Source: Azospirillaceae bacterium (GTDB lineage Bacteria > Pseudomonadota > Alphaproteobacteria > Azospirillales > Azospirillaceae). Taken from it: a stretch of 64,000 nucleotides of DNA. The position numbers were made by a program, and so were the translations under genes. Positions within the stretch are counted from its first letter, which is position 1, and the number at the start of each line of letters is the position of its first letter. Positions 26,959 to 35,735 of this stretch are shown in pieces. Below the pieces are notes generated by a model, which was not told where the DNA came from, searched no databases, and saw only the letters and a list, made by a program, of their open reading frames with translations. The stretch spans positions 1,736,001 through 1,800,000 of the forward strand of contig JAPWJW010000001.1 in NCBI GenBank assembly GCA_028283825.1, given 5' to 3'.

Positions 26959-28983
26959 ATGGCGGCAGAACAAGATTCCCTGGGTTCCGACCTGGGACCG
27001 ATCGACCTGGGCGGCCGGGCCGAGATCCAGCCGGGGGCCCCCCTGCCCGCCTTCGACACGCCGGGCGGCCGCGCCTATCTGTGCCACCGCGCCCGGGAAA
27101 AGAAGACGGAACTGTTCGCCATCGTCTGCGACCGGTCGGTGCCGCCCCGCATCGACGCGATGAGCAGCTTTCGCGCCATCGACAACAACAACCTGCTGCA
27201 CCTCATGGATTGGGGCGTGGTGGACTGGTCGCCGGAGAATCGGCGCCGCTTCGTCTGCGTGTTCGAACGGCCGTCCGGCCGCCGCATCATGGAACGCCTG
27301 GACGATGTGATCGAGGGTGTGGCCGACGACGCCCTGCTGCGGGTGGTGATGCCGCAGCTGGCCACCGTGCTGCGCGACATCGCCCAGCGCAGCCTCATCT
27401 GCGGCGCGCTGAACCCCACCAACCTGTTCATCCGGGAATCGGCCGCCGCCGCCGTGGTGCTGGGCGACTGCGTCAGCCTGCCGCCGGGGTACGCCCAGCC
27501 GCTGATGTTCGAGCCGCTGGAACGCGCGCTGGCCGACCGCAACGGCCGGGGCAACGGCACCATCGCCGACGATCTGTTCGCGCTGGGCGTCACCCTGCTG
27601 ACCCTGTACCTGGGCCGCGCCCCGGCGCGCGGCATGGATGAGCAGAGCCTGCTGCAGGCCCGCATGGACCGGGGCACCTACGCCACGCTGACGGCCGGCG
27701 TGCGCGTGCCGCAGTCGCTGGTGGAACCGCTGCGCGGGCTGATCACCGACGACCCCCGCCAGCGCTGGACCCTGAACGACCTGGACATGTGGATGCAGGG
27801 CCGGCGGCTCAGCCCCAAGCAGGCGCAGTTGCCCAAGCGGGCGCCCCGCCCGCTGGAATTCCAGGGCAAGGAGATCTGGCACGTCCGCGGGGCGGCCTGG
27901 GCCTTTTCCAAGGCGCCCATCGCCGCCGCCCAGATCATCGAGCGCGGCGACCTGGACCGCTGGCTGCGCCGGTCGCTGAACGATGAGGCGAGGGCCGACA
28001 GCGTGACCAACGCCATCCGCAGCGCCACTTCCGGCGGCCGCGCCTCCAACATGGAGGAACGGCTGGTGGCGCGGGTGTGCACCGCCCTCGATCCCACGGC
28101 GCCCCTGCGCTACAAGGGCCGCGCCATCATGCCCGACGGCTTTGGCAGCGCGCTGGCGGAAGGCATCGCCAATGGCGAGGGCGGACAGGCCGTGGCGGAG
28201 ATGATCACCGGCCAGCTGCCGGCCTTCTGGATCAGCGTCCAGGCCGAATACCGGCCGGAACAAGTATTGCTGATCCACCAGTTCGATGCCGTCCGGGCGG
28301 TGCTGGAGAATACCAGCCCCGGATTCGGCATCGAACGCGCGCTTTATTCCCTGAACCAGATGGCGCCCTGCTACAGCCCGACGGTGGCGGACTGGTACGC
28401 CCTGACCCTGGGCGACCTGATGGCGGCACTGGACGCCGCGGAGACCGGCGGCACCACCGGCCGCGACCCCATGGACCGGCACGTGGCCGCCTTTATCGCC
28501 ACCCGCAACCCCAAGCTGAACGAGCGCCTGCTGGCCACCCTGGCGGCGGAGTCGGCCCGGCGGCCGGTGGGCGTGCTGGCCATCCTGGCCGACACCCAGC
28601 GCCGCGCCGGGCCGCCCAAGGTGCCAGGCCTGGCAACGTGGATGACCGGCATCCTGGAGCCATCCTTCAAGCGGTTCCGCAATCTGCGCAAACGCGAAGA
28701 GGTGCGGCAGGCCGCCCAGAAGGCCGCGCGGGAGGGTGTGCTGGACGCCCTGCTCAGCATCGTGGACGATCCCAAGGCCCTGACCCAGGACCATCACGGC
28801 TTCATCGACGCCATGCGCAAGCATGAGGGGCTGACCGCCCGCATCGGCAAGATCGAGGATACGCTGGGCGATCGTAGCGAGATCGCGGCCTCAAAAGGCA
28901 AGCGCGTGGCCGCCATGGTGGCCAGCGGCATCTCCCTGGCCGGGTTGGCCGTGATCGTCACCTTGATGGCGGGGCTGAAGTGA
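26959..28983 (+). CDS. Degenerate kinase-like protein with C-terminal membrane anchor
   Basis: 674 residues. The first about 290 resemble a protein-kinase fold that has lost catalysis. SLICGALNPTNLFIRE sits where HxDLKPxN is expected, with no catalytic Asp. The DFG position reads LGDC. Subdomain IX is recognisable (DDLFALGVTLLTLYLGRAP). The remaining helical region has no domain I can name. A terminal helix (VAAMVASGISLAGLAVIVTLMAGL) suggests tail anchoring with the bulk in the cytoplasm. The stop overlaps the next gene region, so the two are likely co-transcribed. A scaffold or receiver role is inference only. Confidence 0.65.
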   Translation: MAAEQDSLGSDLGPIDLGGRAEIQPGAPLPAFDTPGGRAYLCHRAREKKTELFAIVCDRSVPPRIDAMSSFRAIDNNNLLHLMDWGVVDWSPENRRRFVCVFERPSGRRIMERLDDVIEGVADDALLRVVMPQLATVLRDIAQRSLICGALNPTNLFIRESAAAAVVLGDCVSLPPGYAQPLMFEPLERALADRNGRGNGTIADDLFALGVTLLTLYLGRAPARGMDEQSLLQARMDRGTYATLTAGVRVPQSLVEPLRGLITDDPRQRWTLNDLDMWMQGRRLSPKQAQLPKRAPRPLEFQGKEIWHVRGAAWAFSKAPIAAAQIIERGDLDRWLRRSLNDEARADSVTNAIRSATSGGRASNMEERLVARVCTALDPTAPLRYKGRAIMPDGFGSALAEGIANGEGGQAVAEMITGQLPAFWISVQAEYRPEQVLLIHQFDAVRAVLENTSPGFGIERALYSLNQMAPCYSPTVADWYALTLGDLMAALDAAETGGTTGRDPMDRHVAAFIATRNPKLNERLLATLAAESARRPVGVLAILADTQRRAGPPKVPGLATWMTGILEPSFKRFRNLRKREEVRQAAQKAAREGVLDALLSIVDDPKALTQDHHGFIDAMRKHEGLTARIGKIEDTLGDRSEIAASKGKRVAAMVASGISLAGLAVIVTLMAGLK

Positions 28984-28997
28984 GCCAGGGTGGTATC

Positions 28998-29550
28998 ATG
29001 AATCGCGCCGCCCCTTCCCACCGACGGAGTTACGGCAGCCTGCTGGCCGTGGCCGTGCTGCTGCTGCCGCTGGGGGCCCTGGTCATGCCCACCACCGTGC
29101 TGGGCGTCGTCGGCATGATCCCAACCCTGGTCGCCCTGATCGTGGACCGCGATCCGGACAAGCCGGCGGCCGTGACGGTGGGCGCGCTCAACATCTGTGG
29201 CGTCATGCCCTTCTGCATCCAGCTGTGGCAGCACGGGCATACCATGGAGTACGCCTCCGGCCTGCTGGTGCAGCCGGTGACCTGGCTGGTGATGTATTCC
29301 GCCGCCGGTGTGGGCTGGCTGCTGTACTTCGGCATCCCGCCGCTGGTCGCCGGCTGGTCCGTCGCCCGCGACCAGGCCCGCCATACGCGAGTTGGAGGAC
29401 CAGCGCCAGAAACTGGTGGAGGAATGGGGGGTGGAGGTCAGCGGCAAGGGCCTGAAGCCCGAACCCGTCCTGGACGCCGACGGCCTGCCGACGGAAGCGC
29501 CGGACCCGCTGGCCGAAGCCGTCGATCCCGACACACCGCCGGCCGCGTGA
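28998..29550 (+). pseudogene. Small membrane protein paired with the kinase-like gene, frame broken near 29382
   Basis: The N-terminal frame encodes about four hydrophobic segments (LLAVAVLLLPLGALVMPTTV; VTWLVMYSAAGVGWLLYFG). The natural ending, a coiled segment and acidic tail (IRELEDQRQKLVEEWG onward), continues in another frame. Removing one C at about 29382 joins them as VARDQARIRELEDQ, giving about 183 residues. As written, the first frame reads on with atypical composition to about 29759. AGGGTGG precedes the ATG at 28998, and a GTG at 28980 overlapping the upstream stop is an alternative start. It may be a sequencing error rather than a dead gene. Function unknown. Confidence 0.6.
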
Positions 29551-29572
29551 GCCAACTCCGTATAATGCGCGT

Positions 29573-29729
29573 GGCATTTGATCGTAACCTCTCAAATGCC
29601 CCCTCAAACGCCGGGCGCCAGCATCCGCTGGCTTGGGCTTCCTCAGTTTTCAGTCCGCTACGCTCCCCGAAAACTTCCGGCGGCCGCGGTCGCGGCCTAC
29701 AGCGGCACGAGTCAAAATTTCGTGCCGCT
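29573..29729 (+). repeat. Nested-hairpin element, copy B
   Basis: Five stems in order: GGCATTTGA/TCAAATGCC (29573-29581, 29592-29600); GCCAGC-ATCC-GCTGGC (29617-29632); AGTTTTC/GAAAACT (29645-29651, 29669-29675); GGCCGC-GGTC-GCGGCC (29682-29697); AGCGGCACGA/TCGTGCCGCT (29701-29710, 29720-29729). It lies 22 bp after the stop of the kinase-partner gene. Confidence 0.88.
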
Positions 29730-29774
29730 GGTATAAACATCCGCAATCCCGCCTTTTGAGACTGGCCTGCCCTC

Positions 29775-30566
29775 ATGACCCCATCCCGCCTCCGCGCCCT
29801 TGCCGCCCTTGTCCTACTGGTCCTGGCGACCACCCTGCCCGTGCGGGGTTGGGCGCAACAGCCGCCGCAGAAATACGGGTTCGAGGTCGTGCATATTTAT
29901 GCCCACGACCGCCAGGCCTTCACGGAGGGCCTCTTCTACCTGAACGGCTTTTTGTATGAGAGCACGGGGCTGGAGGGCCGGTCGGACATCCGCAAGGTGG
30001 CGCTGGAGACCGGCCAGGTGGTGCAGACCCAGACCCTGGCGCCGCAGTATTTCGGCGAGGGCATCGTCAACTGGAAGGACCGGCTGGTCCAGCTGACCTA
30101 CCGCACCCAGGTGGGGTTCGTGTACGGCCTCGGGGATTTCAAGCAGCACGCCACCTTCCAGTATCCTGGCGAAGGCTGGTCCCTGACCCAGGACGGCCAC
30201 CGCCTGATCATGAGCGACGGCACGCCGCAACTGCGCTTCCTGGATCCGGAGACGCTGAAGGAAACCGGCCGCCTGACCGTCACCGACAATGGCTATCCCA
30301 TCCGCAACCTGAATGAGCTGGAGTTTGTGAAGGGCGAGATCCTGGCCAACATCTGGCAGACCAGCCTGATCGCCCGCATCGATCCCGCCACCGGCAATGT
30401 CACCGGCTGGATCGACCTGGCGGGCCTGGTCAAGATGTCGGGCGCCGGGCCCGATGCCGACAACGTGCTGAACGGCATCGCCTACGACGCCAAGGGCGAC
30501 CGCCTGTTCGTCACCGGCAAGCGCTGGCCCAAGCTGTTCGAGATCAAGCTGGTGCCGCTGAAGTAA
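29775..30566 (+). CDS. Glutaminyl-peptide cyclotransferase (plant/bacterial beta-propeller type)
   Basis: 263 residues with a signal peptide (LAALVLLVLATTLPVRGWAQ), so periplasmic. Family motifs are clear (FTEGLFYLNGFLYESTGLEG; YGEGWSLTQDG-like PGEGWSLTQDG; LNELEFVKGEILANIWQTS; VLNGIAYD). The enzyme converts N-terminal Gln to pyroglutamate on exported peptides. The length is typical. Repeat copies B and C flank the gene on both sides. Confidence 0.93.
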   Translation: MTPSRLRALAALVLLVLATTLPVRGWAQQPPQKYGFEVVHIYAHDRQAFTEGLFYLNGFLYESTGLEGRSDIRKVALETGQVVQTQTLAPQYFGEGIVNWKDRLVQLTYRTQVGFVYGLGDFKQHATFQYPGEGWSLTQDGHRLIMSDGTPQLRFLDPETLKETGRLTVTDNGYPIRNLNELEFVKGEILANIWQTSLIARIDPATGNVTGWIDLAGLVKMSGAGPDADNVLNGIAYDAKGDRLFVTGKRWPKLFEIKLVPLK

Positions 30567-30574
30567 TAATGCGC

Positions 30575-30726
30575 GCGGCGTTTGTTCAAACGCCGCCCCT
30601 CAGGCGCCGGGCGCCAGCATCCGCTGGCTTGGGCTTCCTCGCTTTCCAGTCCACTCCGTTCCCCGGAAAGCTCCGGCGGACGCGGTCGCGTCCTACAGCG
30701 GCACGAATCAGAATTTCGTGCCGCTG
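30575..30726 (+). repeat. Nested-hairpin element, copy C
   Basis: Stems: GCGGCGTTTG/CAAACGCCGC (30575-30584, 30587-30596); GCCAGC-ATCC-GCTGGC (30613-30628); GCTTTCC/GGAAAGC (30641-30647, 30665-30671); GGACGC-GGTC-GCGTCC (30678-30693); AGCGGCACGAA/TTCGTGCCGCT (30697-30707, 30715-30725). It fills the gap between convergent stops at 30566 and 30734. Confidence 0.88.
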
Positions 30727-30733
30727 GCGTCCA

Positions 30734-31219
30734 TCAGCCTTCGCCCAGGCTGGCCGACAGCTGGTGGACCCGGTCGCGCAGGTCGGCCAGGTCGGCCAGG
30801 GGCATGGACAGGCGGCACAGCATGGCGCCGGGGATGGCCAGGGCCTTTTCCCGCAATTCCCACGCCGCCGGCGTCAAATCCACCAGCACCCGGCGTTCGT
30901 CCGCCGTGTCGCGGCGGCGCGCCACCAGGCCGGCCCCCTCCATCCGTTTCAGCAGGGGTGTGAGGGTGCCGGAATCCAGGTCCAGCCGGCCGCCCAGTTC
31001 ACCCACGGTGACGGGCGCCCCCTCCCACAACACCATCAGCACCAGGTATTGGGAATATGTGAGGCCCAGCGCGTCCAGCATGGGGCGGTAAGCGCGGGTG
31101 ATGCGGTTGGTCGCCTGGTAAAGGGCGAAGCACAGCTGCCGGTCCAGCTCCAGCGGGTTGATGCCCTCCACACCCTCTTGGGCGACACCGTCTTCGGGCT
31201 GGGGTGCGGAACCGGTCAT
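30734..31219 (-). CDS. OhrR-like MarR-family peroxide-sensing regulator
   Basis: About 161 residues. The N-terminal LDRQLCFALYQATNRITRAY carries the single reactive Cys typical of OhrR, which senses organic hydroperoxides. The winged helix follows (LTYSQYLVLMVLWEG; LDLDSGTLTPLLKRMEGAGL; DERRVLVDLTPA). The start is uncertain: 31219 has a GAAGG site, while 31252 and a TTG at 31282 are also open. No ohr peroxidase gene is adjacent, so its target lies elsewhere or is the gene itself. Confidence 0.82.
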   Translation of the reverse strand: MTGSAPQPEDGVAQEGVEGINPLELDRQLCFALYQATNRITRAYRPMLDALGLTYSQYLVLMVLWEGAPVTVGELGGRLDLDSGTLTPLLKRMEGAGLVARRRDTADERRVLVDLTPAAWELREKALAIPGAMLCRLSMPLADLADLRDRVHQLSASLGEG

Positions 31220-31312
31220 GCCGCCTTCACCGTCAAATGCGAAATCCTTCATGCCGGAATAGGGGCAGACCTTGGGCGCCAAGGCAATCCGCCATTTCAG
31301 GGGCCGGGGCCG

Positions 31313-32362
31313 TCAGACCTGCAGCACCTCGACCTTGACGCCCTGGACGCCGGTCACGCCCTCCACCCCATTCTTCAGCTTGGTCAGGAAGGTGAAGTTG
31401 ATGCCGTCGCGGCCGGCCAGCAGGGTGGTGAGCTTGTGCCGGGGCATGTCCACCCGCTTGGCCAACTCCTCCATCAGGCCCTTGCCGCGCAGGGACTTCA
31501 CCGCGTCCGCCGACATTTCCGGGTCGATGTAGAGTTTGCCCTCGCGGCGCACCAGGTACAGCGTGCCCGACGCCGACGCGCCGGCTTGGCCCGGTCCGGG
31601 CAACGCGGCAGCGCGGTTGCCCGCCACCGCGACCGCCCCTTTGGCACCGGGAACGTCGGGGGGCGGCCCCCAGAGATAGGCCTGCACCACCTGTTCCTGC
31701 CGGCCATTGGTGAAATCCGGCAGGCTGGGGGCCGACTGCACGACCTGCTGCGCCAACACGCGCGACCGGACGATGGCGCCGGTCACCCGGCCGTACCCCG
31801 CCACGGTGGCGAGATAGGCGGCCTCGGCCGCGTCCCGCTGCAACAGGGGGGCGGTGCCATCGCCGGCGGGCGCCGCCTCAGCCTGGGCGGCGACCTGCAA
31901 CGCCGCGTCGCGCAAGCGTTCCAGTTCACCGACGGCCTGCCCAACGTCCTGCGCCGTCAAATCCAGGTGGGCCACCCACTTTTCCATGACATAGCCCACG
32001 CCCAGGCCCATGGGCTCATCATGACCGACCAGGGCCTGCAGCACGGGCTCGACCGAGCGGATGTGCAGTTCCGTCACCGTCTGGCGCAGCTGGGCCAGGC
32101 GGATCAGGGTGGCCGGCCGCTTGGCCTCGTCCAACCCTTCGCCCTTGGCCGCCAGGATGGTGATGAAGGACAGGGTGTCCCCCGCCTCCACCCCCAGCTT
32201 GCGGAAGGCGTTCAGGTCCCGGGTGCGCGCCACCCTCTGGCAAGTGCGCTGCAGGGCCGCCACCGACTGTTCCAGCTGCCGGATGTCGGCCATGATGCGC
32301 GTGTACAGCCGCCCCTTGTCGGGCTGCTTCTTCCACGATTGGGTCGCATCGGCGCGCGGCAC
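31313..32362 (-). CDS. Hypothetical protein, 349 residues
   Basis: Not recognised. Soluble and largely helical in the first 190 residues (IRQLEQSVAALQRTCQRVAR; LRQTVTELHIRSVEPVLQAL). A Pro/Gly-rich linker (about 220-245) leads to a C-terminal domain (GTLYLVRREGKLYIDPEMSA; LAGRDGINFTFLTKLKNGV). A GTG at 32362 preceded by AGGAG at the right spacing (32372-32376) is the chosen start; a later ATG (MADIRQLEQ) is possible. It is followed closely by the OhrR-like gene on the same strand. Confidence 0.65.
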   Translation of the reverse strand: MPRADATQSWKKQPDKGRLYTRIMADIRQLEQSVAALQRTCQRVARTRDLNAFRKLGVEAGDTLSFITILAAKGEGLDEAKRPATLIRLAQLRQTVTELHIRSVEPVLQALVGHDEPMGLGVGYVMEKWVAHLDLTAQDVGQAVGELERLRDAALQVAAQAEAAPAGDGTAPLLQRDAAEAAYLATVAGYGRVTGAIVRSRVLAQQVVQSAPSLPDFTNGRQEQVVQAYLWGPPPDVPGAKGAVAVAGNRAAALPGPGQAGASASGTLYLVRREGKLYIDPEMSADAVKSLRGKGLMEELAKRVDMPRHKLTTLLAGRDGINFTFLTKLKNGVEGVTGVQGVKVEVLQV

Positions 32363-32755
32363 GGGCTTAAGCTCCTGGTGATGAGGCCGCCCATGGTAGC
32401 AGGCGGCGGCGACGCGCCCCACCGTCATTTGCGGCGGGCCCCGGGGGCCCCGCCCGGCAGCGGGGAAGCGCTGTGCGGGAAAGCCGCACCGACAGCACAA
32501 AATCACTCCCGCGTCGCGGCGCACGCCGAACGATAGACCGGATCTGGTGCCCGAATTGCATAAAATTGTCAGAAACGACACCCCGGGTGAAAATCTTTGC
32601 CCATCAATTTTTTTGGCCGCCGTTTAAGGTGACAGCGCCCCTGGCAGCAGGTACATCCACAGGCAAGCAATACGCGGGGCATCACATCACACCGGAGGCA
32701 CCAAGGGACGAAACCGTCCCCGCCGATGGTATGGACGACGACGGGAGAGGTGGTT
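32363..32755. other. Divergent intergenic region, about 390 bp
   Basis: It separates the hypothetical gene from the permease. There is an AT-rich patch with a T-run at 32608-32614. It presumably holds both promoters. No gene or structured element is identified. Confidence 0.45.
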
Positions 32756-34199
32756 TTGAGCCTTTGGACCAAGAAGACCATTGAAGAGGCCAGCGCCGAC
32801 GGTGACGGCGACGAGGGCCGCCCCACGCTGGCACGCAGTCTGAACGCCTGGAACCTGACCGCCCTGGGCGTCGGCGCCATCCATCGGCGCCGGCATCTTC
32901 GTCCTGACGGGCTCAGCCGCGGCCCAGTACGCCGGCCCCGGCATCGTCCTGTCCTTCGTGCTGGCGGCGACCGCCTGCCTGTTCGCCGGCCTGTGCTACG
33001 CCGAATTCGCCGCCATGGTACCGGTGGCGGGCAGCGCCTACACCTATGCCTATGTCACCGTCGGGCAATTCCTGGCCTGGATCATCGGCTGGGACCTGGC
33101 GCTGGAATATCTGTTCGCCTCGGGCACGGTGGCCGTCGGCTGGTCGGGCTATTTCGTTGATCTGCTGAAACAGTTCGGCATTGTCATCCCGGCGGCCCTC
33201 ACCTCCGCCCCGCTGACGGTCAAGGACGGCTTCCACTTCCAGACCACGGGCGCCATCCTGAACCTGCCGGCCGTGGTGCTTGTGGGTGTCATCTCCGCCC
33301 TGCTGTACATGGGCATCCGCAACTCCGCCCGCGTCAACGGCGCCATCGTGCTGCTGAAGCTGCTGGTGGTGTTCCTGGTGATCGGTTTCGGCCTGATGTA
33401 CGTCGTGCCGGCCCACTGGTCGCCCCTGATCCCGCCCGAGGTGGTGGACGCCAAGGGCTCCCACTACGGGTGGAGCGGCGTGCTGCGCGGCGCCGGCGTC
33501 ATCTTCTTCGCCTATATCGGCTTCGACGCCGTCTCCACCACGGCGCAGGAAGCGGTCCGGCCCCAGCGCGACATGCCCATCGGCATCCTGGGCTCGCTGG
33601 TGTTCTGCACCATCCTGTACATCCTGATGTCGCTGGTCCTGACCGGACTGGTGCCCTACACCGAACTGAACGTGCCCCACCCCGTCGTGGTCGCCATCGA
33701 GAATGTGCGGCAGCTGCACTGGCTGGCCCTGCCGGTAGACATCGGCGCGGTCGCCGGCCTGACCACCGTCATGCTGGTGATGATGTTGGGCCAGTCGCGC
33801 GTGCTGTATGCCATGTCGCGCGACAAGCTGCTGCCCGACGTGCTGAGCAAGGTGCACCCCAAGTTCCGCACCCCCCACGTGGCGACGGTGGTGACGGGCG
33901 TGCTGGCGGCCTTGCTGGCCGGCCTGTTCCCCATCGACATCCTGGGTGAGCTGGTGTCCATCGGCACCCTGCTGGCCTTCGCCATCGTCTGCGCCTGCGT
34001 GCTGGTGCTGCGCATCACCCGGCCGGAACTGGAGCGCCCGTTCAAGACGCCGGTCTTCTGGCTGGTCTGCCCGTTGGGCGTCCTGGTCTGCGGCTATCTG
34101 ATGTACGGCCTGCCGGGCGACACCTGGCTGCGGCTGATCATCTGGATGATCTTCGGCTTCGGCGTCTATTTCGGCTACAGCCGCCGCCGCGCGGCCTGA
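32756..34199 (+). pseudogene. APC-family amino acid permease, single-base frame break near 32882
   Basis: From a TTG at 32756 (behind GAGAGG) the protein opens as a cationic amino acid transporter (SLWTKKTIEEAS; RSLNAWNLTALGVGAI). The frame is lost at GCCATCCATCGG. Removing one C (32881-32882) gives the family motif GVGAIIGAGIFVLTG and continues in the frame that ends at 34199. The rest shows about twelve membrane helices with normal motifs (YAEFAAMVPVAGSAYTYAY; FFAYIGFDAVSTTAQEA), about 480 residues. Everything else is intact, so a sequencing error is plausible. It would import amino acids across the inner membrane. A terminator follows. Confidence 0.8.
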
Positions 34200-34220
34200 A
34201 GCCAGGTATCCCCGTGATGG

Positions 34221-34256
34221 AAAGGGGCCGGGCGGCGCTGTCGCTCGGCCCTTTTT
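34221..34256 (+). terminator. Terminator after the permease
   Basis: GGGCCG/CGGCCC stem (34225-34230 with 34246-34251) followed by TTTTT. The A-run on the 5' side lets it serve the convergent MerR gene too. Confidence 0.7.
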
Positions 34257-34621
34257 CATTCCTGAAAGGAATACATCTCTTCCATCCGCTGGATCAGGCC
34301 GGCGACGCGCTGGCGACGGCGCATCACCTCCTGAAGATGCTGATCCATGGTTTCCAGCTTGTGCCGCAGCGCGTCGTAAAGCTCCCGCTTCTTCGCCCGG
34401 TTGCTCCTGTCCGGCTGGGACAGGTAGGCGGCGATCTCGGTGAGTGAGAAACCCAGCCCCTGCGCCTCATCGATCAGGCGCAGGGTGCCCACCGTACTTT
34501 CCGGATAGTCGCGGTAGCCGTTGCCGGTCCGCGCGGCCGGCGGAATCAGGCCATGCTTCTCATAAAAGCGGATGCGGGACGCGCTCAACCCGGACTGCGT
34601 GGCCACGTCACCGATCCGCAT
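34256..34621 (-). CDS. MerR-family transcriptional regulator
   Basis: 121 residues. The N-terminal MerR helix-turn-helix (MRIGDVATQSGLSASRIRFY; YRDYPESTVGTLRLIDEAQ) is followed by a dimerisation helix. There are no Cys residues, so it is not a metal or redox sensor of the classical kind; it resembles regulators of small-molecule stress genes. It is divergent from the reductase at 34698 and shares with it a palindrome placed between promoter boxes. Confidence 0.9.
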   Translation of the reverse strand: MRIGDVATQSGLSASRIRFYEKHGLIPPAARTGNGYRDYPESTVGTLRLIDEAQGLGFSLTEIAAYLSQPDRSNRAKKRELYDALRHKLETMDQHLQEVMRRRQRVAGLIQRMEEMYSFQE

Positions 34622-34632
34622 TGGAAAACCCC

Positions 34633-34662
34633 TTGACCTTAAACCTGGGTTTAAGGTGTAGC
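34633..34662 (+). promoter_or_regulatory. MerR-type promoter with operator for the downstream reductase
   Basis: The perfect 9-bp inverted repeat CCTTAAACC-TG-GGTTTAAGG (34637-34656) lies between a -35-like TTGACC (34633-34638) and a weak -10 near 34657-34662. The 18-19 bp spacing is the stretched geometry that MerR activators act on. Confidence 0.75.
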
Positions 34663-34697
34663 GACTTGCCCTCGGGTTGAAAAGTCGGAGGGTTTGA

Positions 34698-35726
34698 ATG
34701 TCACGCGTTCTGGTTACCGGTGGGACGGGCTTCGTCGGCGCCCACTGCCTGATCCAACTGCTTGAGGCGGGGCATGCGGTGCGGACCACCGTCCGCAATC
34801 TTGCCCGCGAGGGCGACGTGCGGGCCATGCTTGCCCAAGGCGGCGCCGGCGACGTGGGGGACCGGCTGGCCCTGTATGCCGCCGACCTGACCCAGGACGC
34901 CGGCTGGTCCCAAGCGATGGAGGGTTGCGACTTCGTGCTGCATGTCGCCTCCCCCTTCCCGGATCGGGCGCCTAAGGATGAGAACGAGTTGATCATCCCC
35001 GCCCGGGACGGCGCCCTGCGTGTCCTGCGGGCGGCCCGCGACGCCGGCGTCAAGCGCGTGGTGCTGACCTCGTCCTTCGCCGCCATCGGTTATGGGCATG
35101 AAAGCCGGACGGCGGCATTCACGGAAGACGACTGGACGAACCTGGGCAGTCCCCGTGTCCAGCCTTATCAGAAATCCAAGACCATCGCCGAACGCGCCGC
35201 CTGGGATTTCATCGCGCGGGAGGGTGGCGGGCTGGAACTTGCCGTGGTCAATCCCGTCGGCATCTTCGGGCCCGTGCTGGGTCCGGACTATTCGACCTCG
35301 ATCCTGGTGGTGAAGCGGCTGTTGGATGGCTCGATACCGGGCTGCCTCGATCTGTGGTTTGAGGCGGTCGATGTCCGCGACGTCGCCGCCCTGCACCTGA
35401 AAGCGATGACGGAACCCGCCGCGGCCGGGAACCGCTACCTCGCCACCGCCGGCCTGACGGTCAGCATGCGCGACGTCGCCGGCATCCTCCGGGACAATCT
35501 CGGTGCGGCGGCAGCCAAGGTGCCGACACGCGTGCTGCCAAGCCCGCTGCTGCGCGTGCTCAGCCTGTTCGACGCCCAGGTCCGGGCGGTGATGCCGGAA
35601 CTGGGCAAGCGAAAAAGCGCGTCTTATGAGAAGGCCCATCGCGACCTGGGCTGGCAGCCGAGAAGCACACGGGACGCCATCCTTGGCACCGCGCGCAGCC
35701 TGTTGGATCTCAAGCTGGTGGGTTGA
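34698..35726 (+). CDS. NAD(P)-dependent epimerase/dihydroflavonol-4-reductase-like oxidoreductase
   Basis: 342 residues of the extended SDR type. The nucleotide loop is VLVTGGTGFVGAHC. The SSFAA element (VVLTSSFAAIGYG) and YxxxK (PYQKSKTIAE) are present, and the C-terminus has a DFR-like substrate half (FEAVDVRDVAALHLKAM). Such enzymes reduce aldehydes or ketones with NADPH; the physiological substrate is unknown. The GGAGGG site is well placed. Control by the divergent MerR regulator is likely from the operator geometry. Confidence 0.87.
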   Translation: MSRVLVTGGTGFVGAHCLIQLLEAGHAVRTTVRNLAREGDVRAMLAQGGAGDVGDRLALYAADLTQDAGWSQAMEGCDFVLHVASPFPDRAPKDENELIIPARDGALRVLRAARDAGVKRVVLTSSFAAIGYGHESRTAAFTEDDWTNLGSPRVQPYQKSKTIAERAAWDFIAREGGGLELAVVNPVGIFGPVLGPDYSTSILVVKRLLDGSIPGCLDLWFEAVDVRDVAALHLKAMTEPAAAGNRYLATAGLTVSMRDVAGILRDNLGAAAAKVPTRVLPSPLLRVLSLFDAQVRAVMPELGKRKSASYEKAHRDLGWQPRSTRDAILGTARSLLDLKLVG

Positions 35727-35735
35727 GATTTTCTT

